Below are positions 33,371 through 41,788 of a stretch of DNA of 64,000 nt, piece after piece; position 1 is the first letter of the stretch; every line of letters begins with the position of its first letter. The DNA comes from Marispirochaeta sp964554875. GTDB lineage: Bacteria > Spirochaetota > Spirochaetia > JC444 > Marispirochaetaceae. A program made the position numbers and the translations under genes. Where the stretch lies: contig CAZKQJ010000009.1 in NCBI GenBank assembly GCA_964554875.1, positions 1 through 64,000 of the forward strand. The letters are read 5' to 3'. The notes beneath the pieces were generated by a model that worked only from the letters and a program-made list of their open reading frames with translations, was not told the origin of the DNA and searched no databases.

Positions 33371-34714
33371 ATGCAAAACTTGCGTTTAGATACCGCTCTT
33401 TCTTCTCTTAAAAAAATCGCTGCGGATCTTTCCGATTCCGTCCCCGTCAAGGGGATTCTTCAAAAGCTGAACAATCTGTCCCTGCCACGTTTCGATTGGC
33501 CCTCTTTCCGGATAGGCGACCTTACTGCCGGAATTCCTGTGGTCCAGGGCGGAATGGGAGTAGGAATATCCCTTTCCGGACTTGCCTCAGCGGTTGCCAA
33601 TGAAGGGGGCATCGGCATTATCGCCGCCAATGCCATCGGCATGCTGGAGCCCGACTACTTCAAGGACGGCCGCGCGGCGAACCTGCGGGCCCTTCGCCGG
33701 GAGATCCGCAGTGCCCGGGAAAAGAGCAACGGTATACTGGGTGTAAACATCATGGTGGCGGTGAACGATTTTCATGAGCTCCTGGATGTCGCCATCGAGG
33801 AGAAGGTTGACCTGGTCTTTATGGGTGCAGGGCTTCCGATAAAGAATATCCCCGTCGAAAAGATGCGCGCCGCCGGCGTAAAGGCTGTTCCCATAATCAG
33901 TTCCGCCAGGGCGGCGGAGATGATCTTTAAAATGTGGAAAAAGATCTACAACGATGTACCCGATGCCCTGGTCTTCGAGGGACCGAAAGCCGGCGGACAC
34001 CTTGGTTTCAGCGTGGAACAGATCGATGATCCCGCCTTTCAGCTGGAGTCCATTGTTCCGCAGGTTGTGGAGGCCGTGCGGCCCTACGAGAAGGAGTTCC
34101 AGCGCAGAATTCCTGTCATTGCCGGGGGAGGAATCTTTACCGGAGAAGACATACACGGAGCCCTGGAGCTGGGGGCTTCCGCAGTCCAGATGGGAACCCG
34201 CTTTGTAGCCACCCATGAATGCGACGCCGACGCGGCATTCAAGGAGGCGTATGTACAGTGCAGCGCCAAGGATATCGGGCTGATCCAGAGTCCCGTAGGC
34301 ATGCCGGGACGGGCAATTCGCAACAGCTTTATCGAGGACTCCGAGGCCGGACGGCGGCCCTCCTTTAAATGCGCCTGGCAGTGCCTTGCCAGCTGCAAGG
34401 CGGAGAAAGCCAGGTACTGCATCTCCATTGCTCTCAATAACGCCCGGCGGGGAAAATTGAGCCAGGGTTTTGTCTTTGCAGGCTCCAACGCCTACCGGGT
34501 AGAGAAAATTCTCTCCGTGGCCGCGCTTATTGGAGAACTTGCAGAAGGTTTCAAGCAGGCAGCCAGGAGCACAGCTGCCTGCAGGATCGAATCCATCATT
34601 GCGGATATCCAGGAACTCCGGACCCAGTATGAGGGTATGCGTCTCCAGATGCAGGATTTCCAGAAGGCAATCATTGATCGTTTCAACCAGGTCATGCCCC
34701 TGATACGAGCCTGA
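33371..34714 (+). CDS. FabK/nitronate monooxygenase-like FMN flavoprotein
   Basis: A 447-residue TIM-barrel flavoprotein. FMN-binding features are VVQGGMGVGIS, the central PKAGGHLG and IPVIAGGGIF. FabK enoyl-ACP reductases are about 320 residues; this one has extra N-terminal and C-terminal stretches. Near the C-terminus four cysteines (CAWQCLASCKAEKARYC) could bind a metal or Fe-S cluster, a pattern found in one subfamily of nitronate-monooxygenase-like proteins. The pairing with fabF under a matching operator supports a fatty-acid role over nitronate oxidation. GGAGG precedes the ATG. Confidence 0.8.
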   Translation: MQNLRLDTALSSLKKIAADLSDSVPVKGILQKLNNLSLPRFDWPSFRIGDLTAGIPVVQGGMGVGISLSGLASAVANEGGIGIIAANAIGMLEPDYFKDGRAANLRALRREIRSAREKSNGILGVNIMVAVNDFHELLDVAIEEKVDLVFMGAGLPIKNIPVEKMRAAGVKAVPIISSARAAEMIFKMWKKIYNDVPDALVFEGPKAGGHLGFSVEQIDDPAFQLESIVPQVVEAVRPYEKEFQRRIPVIAGGGIFTGEDIHGALELGASAVQMGTRFVATHECDADAAFKEAYVQCSAKDIGLIQSPVGMPGRAIRNSFIEDSEAGRRPSFKCAWQCLASCKAEKARYCISIALNNARRGKLSQGFVFAGSNAYRVEKILSVAALIGELAEGFKQAARSTAACRIESIIADIQELRTQYEGMRLQMQDFQKAIIDRFNQVMPLIRA

Positions 34715-34730
34715 GGGTATAATTATTTGA

Positions 34731-34759
34731 TTGACAGCACTTGTATTATGTAATATAAG
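34731..34759 (+). promoter_or_regulatory. Autoregulated promoter of the second-island GntR gene
   Basis: TTGACA (34731-34736), 17 bp spacer, TATAAG (34754-34759). The spacer and -10 contain TTGTATTATGTAATAT (34741-34756), related to the operators at 35604, 38495 and 38611. The start site is expected at 34766, the A of the ATG, and there is no Shine-Dalgarno sequence: a leaderless mRNA is predicted. Confidence 0.6.
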
Positions 34760-34765
34760 AATTTC

Positions 34766-35500
34766 ATGACCAGACTGGGTAAGATTGAGACATCGCAGAT
34801 CAAGATTCAAGTGTATGAAAAATGTAAGTCCATGATCGTAAGCGGGGCATGGGCCCCGGGGGATCGCCTGCCTTCGGAAAGTCAGCTGTGCGAGCAGCTG
34901 GGAGTCAGTCGCGTATCCGTTCGTTCCGCCCTTCAATCCCTGGAAGCCCAGGGATTCATCGAAATACGCCGGGGCGAAGGAAGTTACGTTAAGCACTTCA
35001 ACCTGTCGGACCAGCTCGATCTACTGCTCCCCATATTCGCCCTGGGAAAAAAGGATGTTCTGGATGTCCTGAAATTCCGGCTGATTACAGAGCCGAGCTT
35101 CATGCCCTACGTTGTGGAAAACGCCACCGAAAAGGATCTGCAGGACCTGGAAACCATACTCGGGAAAATGAAGAACTCCACCAGCAACATGAGAAGACAT
35201 GCACAGCTGGATGAGCAGTTCCACTTCAAACTGACGGAAATCGTGAATAACAGCGTTGTTTACAAGGTCTACAGGGTACTTTTCGAGATTTTCAATTCCG
35301 CCTGGAACGAAGTCTGCAATATCCTGGGTCCTGATGCGGGTATTCACTATCACGCCCGGCTGCTTGAGGCAATTCGAAAGCGGGACAAGCAGAAAGCAGA
35401 AGAAATCATGCGGGAACATGTACTTTGGACTTTCAACCAGATAAAAGAATATTACGACAAACAGGAGACAGCGGAAATACCGAAGCTCGTGCTTGATTGA
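34766..35500 (+). CDS. GntR-family (FadR/FCD) transcriptional regulator 3
   Basis: A 244-residue FCD-type GntR protein. The winged helix covers about residues 12-78 (LPSESQLCEQLGVSRVSVRS) and the all-helical FCD ligand domain the rest, with histidines in RRHAQLDEQFHF and further on that could hold a metal. It probably represses the transketolase, UroD and TRAP genes through the GTAATACATGTTAC-type sites and its own promoter. It is not a close relative of the GntR pair in the first island. Confidence 0.9.
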   Translation: MTRLGKIETSQIKIQVYEKCKSMIVSGAWAPGDRLPSESQLCEQLGVSRVSVRSALQSLEAQGFIEIRRGEGSYVKHFNLSDQLDLLLPIFALGKKDVLDVLKFRLITEPSFMPYVVENATEKDLQDLETILGKMKNSTSNMRRHAQLDEQFHFKLTEIVNNSVVYKVYRVLFEIFNSAWNEVCNILGPDAGIHYHARLLEAIRKRDKQKAEEIMREHVLWTFNQIKEYYDKQETAEIPKLVLD

Positions 35501-35537
35501 AAAAAAGCCCTCTCCAGTATCTCCGTTTTCAAAAAGG

Positions 35538-35620
35538 TTGACAATTTAGCAATATACTGTATGATACTATCTGACCGGATTGAATTTTTTTTGTTCAATT
35601 TTGTTGTAATACATGTTACA
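35538..35620 (+). promoter_or_regulatory. Promoter and operator of the split transketolase operon
   Basis: TTGACA (35538-35543) and TATGAT (35560-35565, 16 bp spacer). TTGTAATACATGTTACA at 35604-35620 lies in the leader, before AGGAGG of the first gene, where a bound repressor would block elongation. Confidence 0.55.
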
Positions 35621-35637
35621 TGCTAGGAGGATAGGCC

Positions 35638-36477
35638 ATGTCAACTCAGGACGACCTGATAAAAAGCCTGAAAAAAAAAGCCGTTGAAATGCGTCTTGAC
35701 CTGCTTGAAATGCTCGAACCGGGCAAGGTAGGCCATTTAGGCGGCAGCAGTTCCGCGACGGATATTGTCGCAACCCTGTATTTTCACAAGATGAATTATT
35801 CCCTGAAGAATGCAAACAGCCCCGACAGAGATTTTTTTCTTATGAGCAAGGGGCACGCCGTACCAGCCCAGTACGCGGCTCTAGCAGAAGCCGGATTCTT
35901 TTCCAAGGATGAGTTTCCCAAAATGAAGACCCTGGGAGGAATGCTCCAGGGACACCCGGACATGAAAACCCCGGGAATGGAAGCAGTAACCGGGTCCCTC
36001 GGGCAGGGACTCTCCATCGGAGCCGGTATCGCGTATGCCAAAAAGCGCATGAACAAGGCTCAGAATAAGGTGTACGTAATGTGCGGCGACGGAGAAATGG
36101 CGGAAGGACAGCTCTGGGAAGCCGCTGCATTCGCCGCCACCTATGAGCTTTCCAACCTGACCATGATTCTTGACCAGAACGGGCTTCAGGCCTGCGGAAG
36201 CTGCGTGGACATCATGAATATTCCCAATCTTCCCGACAAGTGGGCGGCCTTCGGCTGGGAGGTAATCGAGATTGACGGTCATGATTTTGCCCAGATTATC
36301 GAAGCCCTGGACAGGGATCCCGGTTCCAAACCCAAAGCAATCATCGCCCACACTATTAAAGGCAAAGGCTTTCCCTTTGCTGAAAACGTTGTCGGGTTCC
36401 ATAACGGTGCCATGACCAAAGAACAGCACGAAGAAGGGAAGAAAGCCCTGTTAGCAGTTAAGGAGGCTTTAAAATAA
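35638..36477 (+). CDS. Transketolase, N-terminal subunit
   Basis: A 279-residue thiamine-diphosphate-binding half of a two-subunit transketolase. The ThDP/Mg motif is present (MCGDGEMAEGQLWEAAAFA with the later asparagine in LDQNG), as are GHLGGSSS and SKGHAVPAQY. It moves two-carbon ketol groups between sugar phosphates. Split transketolases are common in anaerobes, and copies in transporter islands often serve a dedicated pentose or branched sugar pathway such as apiose use. Its stop overlaps the ATG of the C-terminal subunit by one base. Confidence 0.93.
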   Translation: MSTQDDLIKSLKKKAVEMRLDLLEMLEPGKVGHLGGSSSATDIVATLYFHKMNYSLKNANSPDRDFFLMSKGHAVPAQYAALAEAGFFSKDEFPKMKTLGGMLQGHPDMKTPGMEAVTGSLGQGLSIGAGIAYAKKRMNKAQNKVYVMCGDGEMAEGQLWEAAAFAATYELSNLTMILDQNGLQACGSCVDIMNIPNLPDKWAAFGWEVIEIDGHDFAQIIEALDRDPGSKPKAIIAHTIKGKGFPFAENVVGFHNGAMTKEQHEEGKKALLAVKEALK

Positions 36478-37403
36478 TGGCAGAGATGGCAAGTTTACGA
36501 GAAGCATACGGTAAAGCCCTTGTACGTGTCGGCAGCAAGAACAAGGACATAGTGGCCCTCGATGCCGACCTTGGAAAGTCGACTTTTTCACGGGCCATAG
36601 AGGAACTGGGGGAAGAACGCTTTGTAGAGGTGGGTATCGCCGAACAGAACATGGCAGCGGTCTCCGCCGGTATGGCAATAGCCGGAAAGATTCCTTTTTT
36701 CAGCTCCTTCGCGGTATTTTCAACCGGACGGGCTTATGACCAGATCAGAAGCTCCATCTGTATTCCCGGATTCAATGTAAATATCTGCGGATCCAGCGCC
36801 GGACTCAGCGATTACGGTGACGGAAAAACCCACCAGGCCCTGGACGATATCGCCATCATGCAGGTACTTCCCAACATGACAGTCCTCGTGCCGGCTGACG
36901 CCAACCAGGTGGACGGAATGGTAGAGGCCATGGCAAATCACCAGGGTCCCTGCTATATACGTATTCCCAGGAATGATTTACCCGTCATTACCGAGAGGGC
37001 GCCCTATACCATCGGCCAGGTCGATACCTTCAGAACCGGAAAGGACGTGACAATCTTCTCCATGAGCGGAATGGTCCATACCTCCATGGATGCGGCGGAA
37101 CTGCTCGCCAGGGACGGAATCGAGGCCGAAGTCGTCAGTCTTGGTACGGTTAAACCCTTCCCCACCGAAAAGGTACGGGAAATCGCCGCCAAAACCGGAA
37201 AGGTCATGATTGTGGAAGAGCACAATGTTATCAATGGCCTCGGGTCGTCGGTAAAATCCGCCCTGGCTGGAATGGCACTCAAGATTGGTCACATGGGTCT
37301 TCAGGACACCTTCGGCCAGTCCGCTGAAAGCTATGAACTTCTTCTGGAATATTACGGTCTTACCGCGAAGGATATAGCGGAACAGACCAAAAAGCTGGTT
37401 TAA
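36477..37403 (+). CDS. Transketolase, C-terminal subunit
   Basis: A 308-residue partner of the preceding gene, containing the pyrimidine-binding domain (VEVGIAEQNMAAVSAGMA with the Glu that activates ThDP, and the SSFAVFSTGRAYDQIR stretch) and the C-terminal transketolase domain (ISMSG-like segment, VVEEHNVINGLGS). Both halves together match a full transketolase of about 590 residues. A strong terminator follows 16 bp after the stop. Confidence 0.93.
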   Translation: MAEMASLREAYGKALVRVGSKNKDIVALDADLGKSTFSRAIEELGEERFVEVGIAEQNMAAVSAGMAIAGKIPFFSSFAVFSTGRAYDQIRSSICIPGFNVNICGSSAGLSDYGDGKTHQALDDIAIMQVLPNMTVLVPADANQVDGMVEAMANHQGPCYIRIPRNDLPVITERAPYTIGQVDTFRTGKDVTIFSMSGMVHTSMDAAELLARDGIEAEVVSLGTVKPFPTEKVREIAAKTGKVMIVEEHNVINGLGSSVKSALAGMALKIGHMGLQDTFGQSAESYELLLEYYGLTAKDIAEQTKKLV

Positions 37404-37419
37404 TACTTCCGGCTTTATC

Positions 37420-37449
37420 AAAGCCCCCGTTGAGCCGGGGGCTTTTTTT
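37420..37449 (+). terminator. Terminator of the transketolase operon
   Basis: Perfect 10 bp stem (37420-37429 with 37436-37445), 6-base loop and a run of seven T residues. It also lies just beyond the end of the convergent UroD-like pseudogene. Confidence 0.92.
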
Positions 37450-38470
37450 CTACCCCGCCGACTGTGTCAGCTCTACCATGTAGCGGTAGTTCTCAGGCCG
37501 GACGGCGTTGCTGATCGAATTGCCGGAGGACATTATGTGTCCCCCCTTTACAGAAACCCCGGATAAAAGGATTTCCACCTCCCGCCGCACATCCTCCTTC
37601 GACCCGCGGCTTAAAAGGTCGACCTCCACATTTCCCATAACAGCGACTCTATCACCGTATTCTTTTTTGACTTCTGCGAGGTTCATCCCTGCTTCCAGCT
37701 CCAGCGGCCCCAGGGCATCCGCGCCGGTTGCAGCCATGTCTTCGATAATGGCCCAAACGTTTCCGTCGGTATGTTTTATGCAGTATCCGCCCTGCTCTTT
37801 GATGTTTCGTACCGTTGCCGAGAGGCCGGGGAGTATCATTTCACGAAAGGTATCCGGCGACATGATGGTACCGGTTTTGCTGGCATAATCGTCCCCCAGG
37901 ACAATAAGATCCACCCCTCTTTCGATGGCGAGACTGTGCAGTTCCCGGTAATAGCTGCCGACCTTTTCCATCAGTTCAGCTGCGGCATCGGGATACAAAC
38001 CCAGATCCATCAGAAAATTCTCCATTCCCCGCAGATACCAGGAGGTAGCAAATACCGCGCGGCTCAGGAGGGCTATCATCTTTTTTCCTTTGTAGCGCTG
38101 CACAAATTCCGGAATCAGTGTGAGCATACCGTCATCCCGGGGGTCGGGGGGGGGGAAACCTGGTGATATCGTCGACATCTTTCAGCGGCCATTCGAGAAG
38201 AAAGGGAAAGGGCTCTTCTCCCAGAGCAAGCAGACAGCCCCAGTTGTCCCTGAAGATCCTCTTGACCGGATCTATCCAGGGAAAGTCCTTCTTTTCATAG
38301 ATCACCTGGTTGAGGGTCATTCCATCGACATTCAGGGAGTCGATTACATCAAAATAATCCCTGCACCCGAGCCCGCGGATTACAGAATTTGCTATACTGA
38401 GTTCAAACAGTGGGGGCCGGTCCGGAAGCCCCTTTTCAAGTGCTGTTTTCATGCGTTCGTAGCCGTTCAT
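37450..38470 (-). pseudogene. UroD-family gene with a frameshift in a G10 tract
   Basis: Two overlapping frames, 38470-38132 and 38178-37450, together encode a normal UroD-superfamily protein (about 339 residues). The break falls in ten consecutive G residues at 38146-38155 (C on the coding strand). With nine, the coding frame runs through DITRFPPPDPRDDGML without interruption. The second part has KHTDGNVWAII and LGPLELEAGMN, typical of MtaA/CmuA-like members. It may be a true pseudogene, a phase-variable gene, a slippage site or an assembly error. The product would be analogous to the UroD-like protein of the first TRAP operon. Confidence 0.8.
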
Positions 38471-38494
38471 TCCTGCTCCTTAAAAACCTGTTGT

Positions 38495-38512
38495 GGTAAC
38501 TTGTATTACAAA
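38495..38512 (-). promoter_or_regulatory. Operator-like site before the UroD-like gene
   Basis: GGTAACTTGTATTACAAA; its reverse complement TTTGTAATACAAGTTACC matches the site before the transketolase genes at nearly every position. A possible minus-strand -10 (TGTAAT) lies inside it. Confidence 0.5.
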
Positions 38513-38571
38513 CCATACAACACCGTATACAATGGTACGAGTGAATTACCATACATTTTTGTAAAAAAAGC

Positions 38572-38628
38572 TTGCAAAACAACAATTTCACTGCGATAAT
38601 ACTGACTGTAGCATGTATTACATGTTAC
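38572..38628 (+). promoter_or_regulatory. Promoter and operator of the second TRAP operon
   Basis: TTGCAA (38572-38577), 17 bp spacer, GATAAT (38595-38600). GCATGTATTACATGTTAC (38611-38628) follows the expected start site and matches the operator family of the GntR at 34766. Confidence 0.6.
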
Positions 38629-38659
38629 TAAACTCAGTACTATTTACAAGGAGCTGTCA

Positions 38660-39826
38660 ATGCAAAAGAAGATTAGCAAAGTGTCACTCGGCATACTTGC
38701 GCTCGCTGTACTCATGGTGAGTGTCTTGTTTGTCGGTTGCGCCGATGACTCTGCCGCTGAAGCAAAAGCTGCCATGGAGGCAAAGGAGACCAAAGAGGCT
38801 GCACCCGCGGAAGAGAAAAAAAGCGCCCCCGCGAACCTGACCAAGGCCCTTCCCAACGCGAAATACGTTATGCGCATGGCCTACACCGATGCAGGTACCT
38901 GGCCGGCCATGGGAGAAAAACCCCAGGCGGAGCATGCCTACGCACTGCTGTTCAAGAGTGTCGTAGAGAGCATGTCCAACGGAGAAGCCTCTGTTGAACT
39001 GTATCCCGGCGGAACCCTGGCCCAGAGCAAGGCTGCCACCGAAATGGTACAGAACGGAACCCTGGAAATGGCCATTACCACCGGAACCATCGCCGGATTC
39101 TATCCTGCAATGCAGGTATTCAGCCTTCCCTATGCCTTCCGCTCAGACGAGGTTGCCTGGAGAGTATTCGACGAGAGCGACTTCTGGAAAAACATGGTTG
39201 CGGATATGGCGGAGAAATCCAACCTGCTCGTTCTGGGTATGGGTCAGAACGGTACCCGGCACTTTACCAACAGTAAAAAGGTCATCAAGTCTCCTGCTGA
39301 CATGAGGGGAATGAAGTTCCGCGTAATGCCCTCCCCCATTTTCAGCCAGATGGTAGAGGCTCTCGGTGCTACCGCCATGCCCCTGGCACATAACGAGATT
39401 TATACCGCCTGTCAGACCGGTGTTGTTGACGGACAGGAAAACCCTGTATGGAACATTGCAGCCAACAAGTGGTACGAGGTTCAGGACTACATGACTCTCG
39501 ACGGTCACGTGTGGAGTGAAAACATGCTGGTAATCAACAACGATTACTTCAACAAGCTTCCCGCTGATATTCAGCAGATCATCAAGGTTGCCTCCCTTCA
39601 GGGTCAGTGGGCCGACCGTGTCTCCGAAGCCCTGGCAAGCAAGATTACCGACTTCAGCGTTCTGAACGCGAACATGGACATCTACTCTCCCACCGCCAAT
39701 GAAATGGGACAGTTCAAAGCCGCTGTTGAACCGGTCAAGGAATGGCTCAAAGGGCAGGTCGGCGCCAAGGTAGTAGACGATTTCTATGCTGCCATTGCCG
39801 AAGCTGAAGCTGAACTCGGATACTGA
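38660..39826 (+). CDS. dctP: TRAP transporter substrate-binding lipoprotein (DctP)
   Basis: A 388-residue binding protein with a lipoprotein signal (VSVLFVGC), so it is anchored to the membrane, followed by an Ala/Glu/Lys-rich linker. The DctP domain shows the FRVMPSPIF segment with the arginine that usually salt-bridges a carboxylate, and GVVDGQENP. An organic acid or sugar acid is expected as ligand. AAGGAG precedes the ATG. First gene of a dctPQM operon, followed by a strong stem-loop. Confidence 0.93.
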   Translation: MQKKISKVSLGILALAVLMVSVLFVGCADDSAAEAKAAMEAKETKEAAPAEEKKSAPANLTKALPNAKYVMRMAYTDAGTWPAMGEKPQAEHAYALLFKSVVESMSNGEASVELYPGGTLAQSKAATEMVQNGTLEMAITTGTIAGFYPAMQVFSLPYAFRSDEVAWRVFDESDFWKNMVADMAEKSNLLVLGMGQNGTRHFTNSKKVIKSPADMRGMKFRVMPSPIFSQMVEALGATAMPLAHNEIYTACQTGVVDGQENPVWNIAANKWYEVQDYMTLDGHVWSENMLVINNDYFNKLPADIQQIIKVASLQGQWADRVSEALASKITDFSVLNANMDIYSPTANEMGQFKAAVEPVKEWLKGQVGAKVVDDFYAAIAEAEAELGY

Positions 39827-39860
39827 TTCTTCCACGATTACCGCAAACAATTTCTATCAT

Positions 39861-39893
39861 CCGGCCGCACCGGTCCTCCTCCGGTGCGGCCGG
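39861..39893 (+). promoter_or_regulatory. Intercistronic stem-loop between dctP and dctQ
   Basis: A perfect 13 bp GC-rich stem (39861-39873 with 39881-39893) and a 7-base loop, 34 bp after the dctP stop. No proper T tract follows, so it is likely a stabilising or partial termination hairpin, as in the other transporter operons. Confidence 0.75.
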
Positions 39894-39917
39894 ATATTCA
39901 ACTTTTAAGGACATTGT

Positions 39918-40460
39918 ATGGGCAGTTTACAAGCAGTAAAAACCGTTCAGGTACTCTTTAAAAAACTGAGTGAGCTATGCGAAAAGATTGGAATTACCAT
40001 CAGTATTTTTTATGGTATTTCGGTCTTTCTGATTGTTTTTTCCGGGGTCCTGCTTCGTACAGGTTTTACCCTTCAGGCACACATCGGACTGAACATAGTC
40101 AGGCCCTTTCCCTGGAGCGAAGAGCTTGCCCGCTGGCTTCTGGTGGGACTGGCGATGTTGAGCGCCAGCGTAGGATTCAAACGCAAGGAACACATAGGAA
40201 TAGAACTGGTTGTGGATCTTTTCCCTCCGGTACTCAAACGGACCGTCGCGGTTATTACTGACATCACGGTCCTGTTCTTCATGATCATTTGTCTTTACTC
40301 CTCGTATATCGTAGCGCTGCAGGCCGCGAATCAGACCGGCGACGTAATACCCTATTCCATGCTCTGGGTTAAAATGAACATACCCCTGGGATTTGCCTTC
40401 ATGATAATCCATGCCGTATCGCATATGATATCCCAATTCTTTCCCGAGGAGAGTGAATAG
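39918..40460 (+). CDS. dctQ: TRAP transporter small membrane subunit (DctQ)
   Basis: A 180-residue protein with four predicted membrane helices and the DctQ pattern PFPWSEELARWLLVGLAM plus GFKRKEHIGIE. It supports the large subunit. The stop codon is directly followed by the dctM ATG. Confidence 0.93.
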   Translation: MGSLQAVKTVQVLFKKLSELCEKIGITISIFYGISVFLIVFSGVLLRTGFTLQAHIGLNIVRPFPWSEELARWLLVGLAMLSASVGFKRKEHIGIELVVDLFPPVLKRTVAVITDITVLFFMIICLYSSYIVALQAANQTGDVIPYSMLWVKMNIPLGFAFMIIHAVSHMISQFFPEESE

Positions 40461-41741
40461 ATGGCACTGGTTTTCTCATCCTTTATTATACTGATGCTTC
40501 TGAATGTTCCTATTGCCTTTGTGCTGGGAATCTCGTCGCTTATATACTTTCTCTTTTTCGGGAATATTCCCCTCGCGGTTATCGGACAGAAGTTGTATAC
40601 CGGTACGGACAACTATGTGCTCCTGGCAATACCCTTTTTTGTTCTCGCCGGGGAATTGATGAACCGTACCCGGATAACAGACGATCTGGTAAGCTTTGCC
40701 AAAGCCCTTGTAGGGCGAATCCCCGGAGCCCTGGCCCAGGTCAATATCGTAACCAGTATTTTCTTTGCAGGGCTGACCGGAGCGGCTGTTGCGGATACCG
40801 CGGCGATAGGTTCCCTTCTGATTCCCGCCATGAAGAAAGAGGGCTATTCTCCCGAGTATGCCGCCGCGGTAACAACAACCTCGTCTATCATCGGGCCGAT
40901 TATTCCGCCGAGCATAATCGTGGTTATTTACGCAACCGCGACGATGGAATCCGTGGGTGCCCTCTTTATCGGAGGTTTTGTACCCGGATTGCTCATCGGC
41001 CTTGGCCTGATGCTTGTCGCACTGTTTTACGCTTTCAAATTCAAGCATCCCCGTCGTAAAACCAGAATGCCCGCACGGGAACTGTATGTAACAACAAAAA
41101 ACTCACTTTTAGGACTCCTGTGTCCGCTGATTATCGTGGGAGGAATCCTTTCCGGCGTGTTTACTCCCACAGAAGCTGCAGCCGTAGCCTGTGCCTACGC
41201 ACTCATCATAGGTGTCTTTGTTTTTCGAAATCTTTCTCTGAAGGACATTATCGCCAGCTTCGGTAAAAGCGCCATAACCTCCGGTGTAATTCTGCTGATA
41301 ATTACCACTGCGACCCTCTTTTCAACGGTACTTACCATTGAAAAAATTCCGGAAGCCCTGGCTGAGTTCATGGTGAATCTGACCACGAACAGGTACATGT
41401 TCCTGCTGATTATCAACGTCTTTCTGCTGTTCATGGGAATGATCCTCGAGACCGGGGCCAACGTAATTCTGCTGGCGCCCATCCTCCTGCCGATCGCCCA
41501 GCTCTATGGGGTCAACTCGCTGCATTTCGCACTGATCATGCTGGTTAACCTGAATATCGGATTGACGACGCCGCCCCTGGGGGTCTGTCTTTTTACTGCC
41601 GCACCCATTGCGGGTGTACGCTTCGAAAAGATTGCGAAGGCAGCCATGCCTTTTATTGCTGTAGAAATACTGGTACTTCTTATGATTACCTACTTGCCTG
41701 ATATGGTACTTTTTCTGCCGCGTATTACTGGATACCTGTAG
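40461..41741 (+). CDS. dctM: TRAP transporter large membrane subunit (DctM)
   Basis: A 426-residue multi-helix protein, with PFFVLAGELMNRT, GLTGAAVADTAAIG, IGPIIPPSIIVVIYA and LTTPPLGVCLF as family stretches. It catalyses sodium- or proton-coupled uptake of the ligand bound by the lipoprotein at 38660. A 9 bp terminator hairpin follows 22 bp after the stop. Confidence 0.94.
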   Translation: MALVFSSFIILMLLNVPIAFVLGISSLIYFLFFGNIPLAVIGQKLYTGTDNYVLLAIPFFVLAGELMNRTRITDDLVSFAKALVGRIPGALAQVNIVTSIFFAGLTGAAVADTAAIGSLLIPAMKKEGYSPEYAAAVTTTSSIIGPIIPPSIIVVIYATATMESVGALFIGGFVPGLLIGLGLMLVALFYAFKFKHPRRKTRMPARELYVTTKNSLLGLLCPLIIVGGILSGVFTPTEAAAVACAYALIIGVFVFRNLSLKDIIASFGKSAITSGVILLIITTATLFSTVLTIEKIPEALAEFMVNLTTNRYMFLLIINVFLLFMGMILETGANVILLAPILLPIAQLYGVNSLHFALIMLVNLNIGLTTPPLGVCLFTAAPIAGVRFEKIAKAAMPFIAVEILVLLMITYLPDMVLFLPRITGYL

Positions 41742-41762
41742 AATTACTCTTACACTGTTTCG

Positions 41763-41784
41763 GCGGGATACATCGGTATCCCGC
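41763..41784. terminator. Terminator between convergent dctM and sigma-54 activator genes
   Basis: A perfect 9 bp stem (41763-41771 with 41776-41784) and 4-base loop, followed by TTTATT on the plus strand and preceded by little on the other. It can end dctM transcription. Confidence 0.75.
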
Positions 41785-41788
41785 TTTA

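Noticed and set aside
33587..34996. A 469-codon open frame antisense to the FabK-like gene
   Set aside because: It mirrors a well-supported gene, has no family resemblance, is rich in His/Gly/Leu as expected for antisense of this codon use, and would run through the promoter of the GntR gene.
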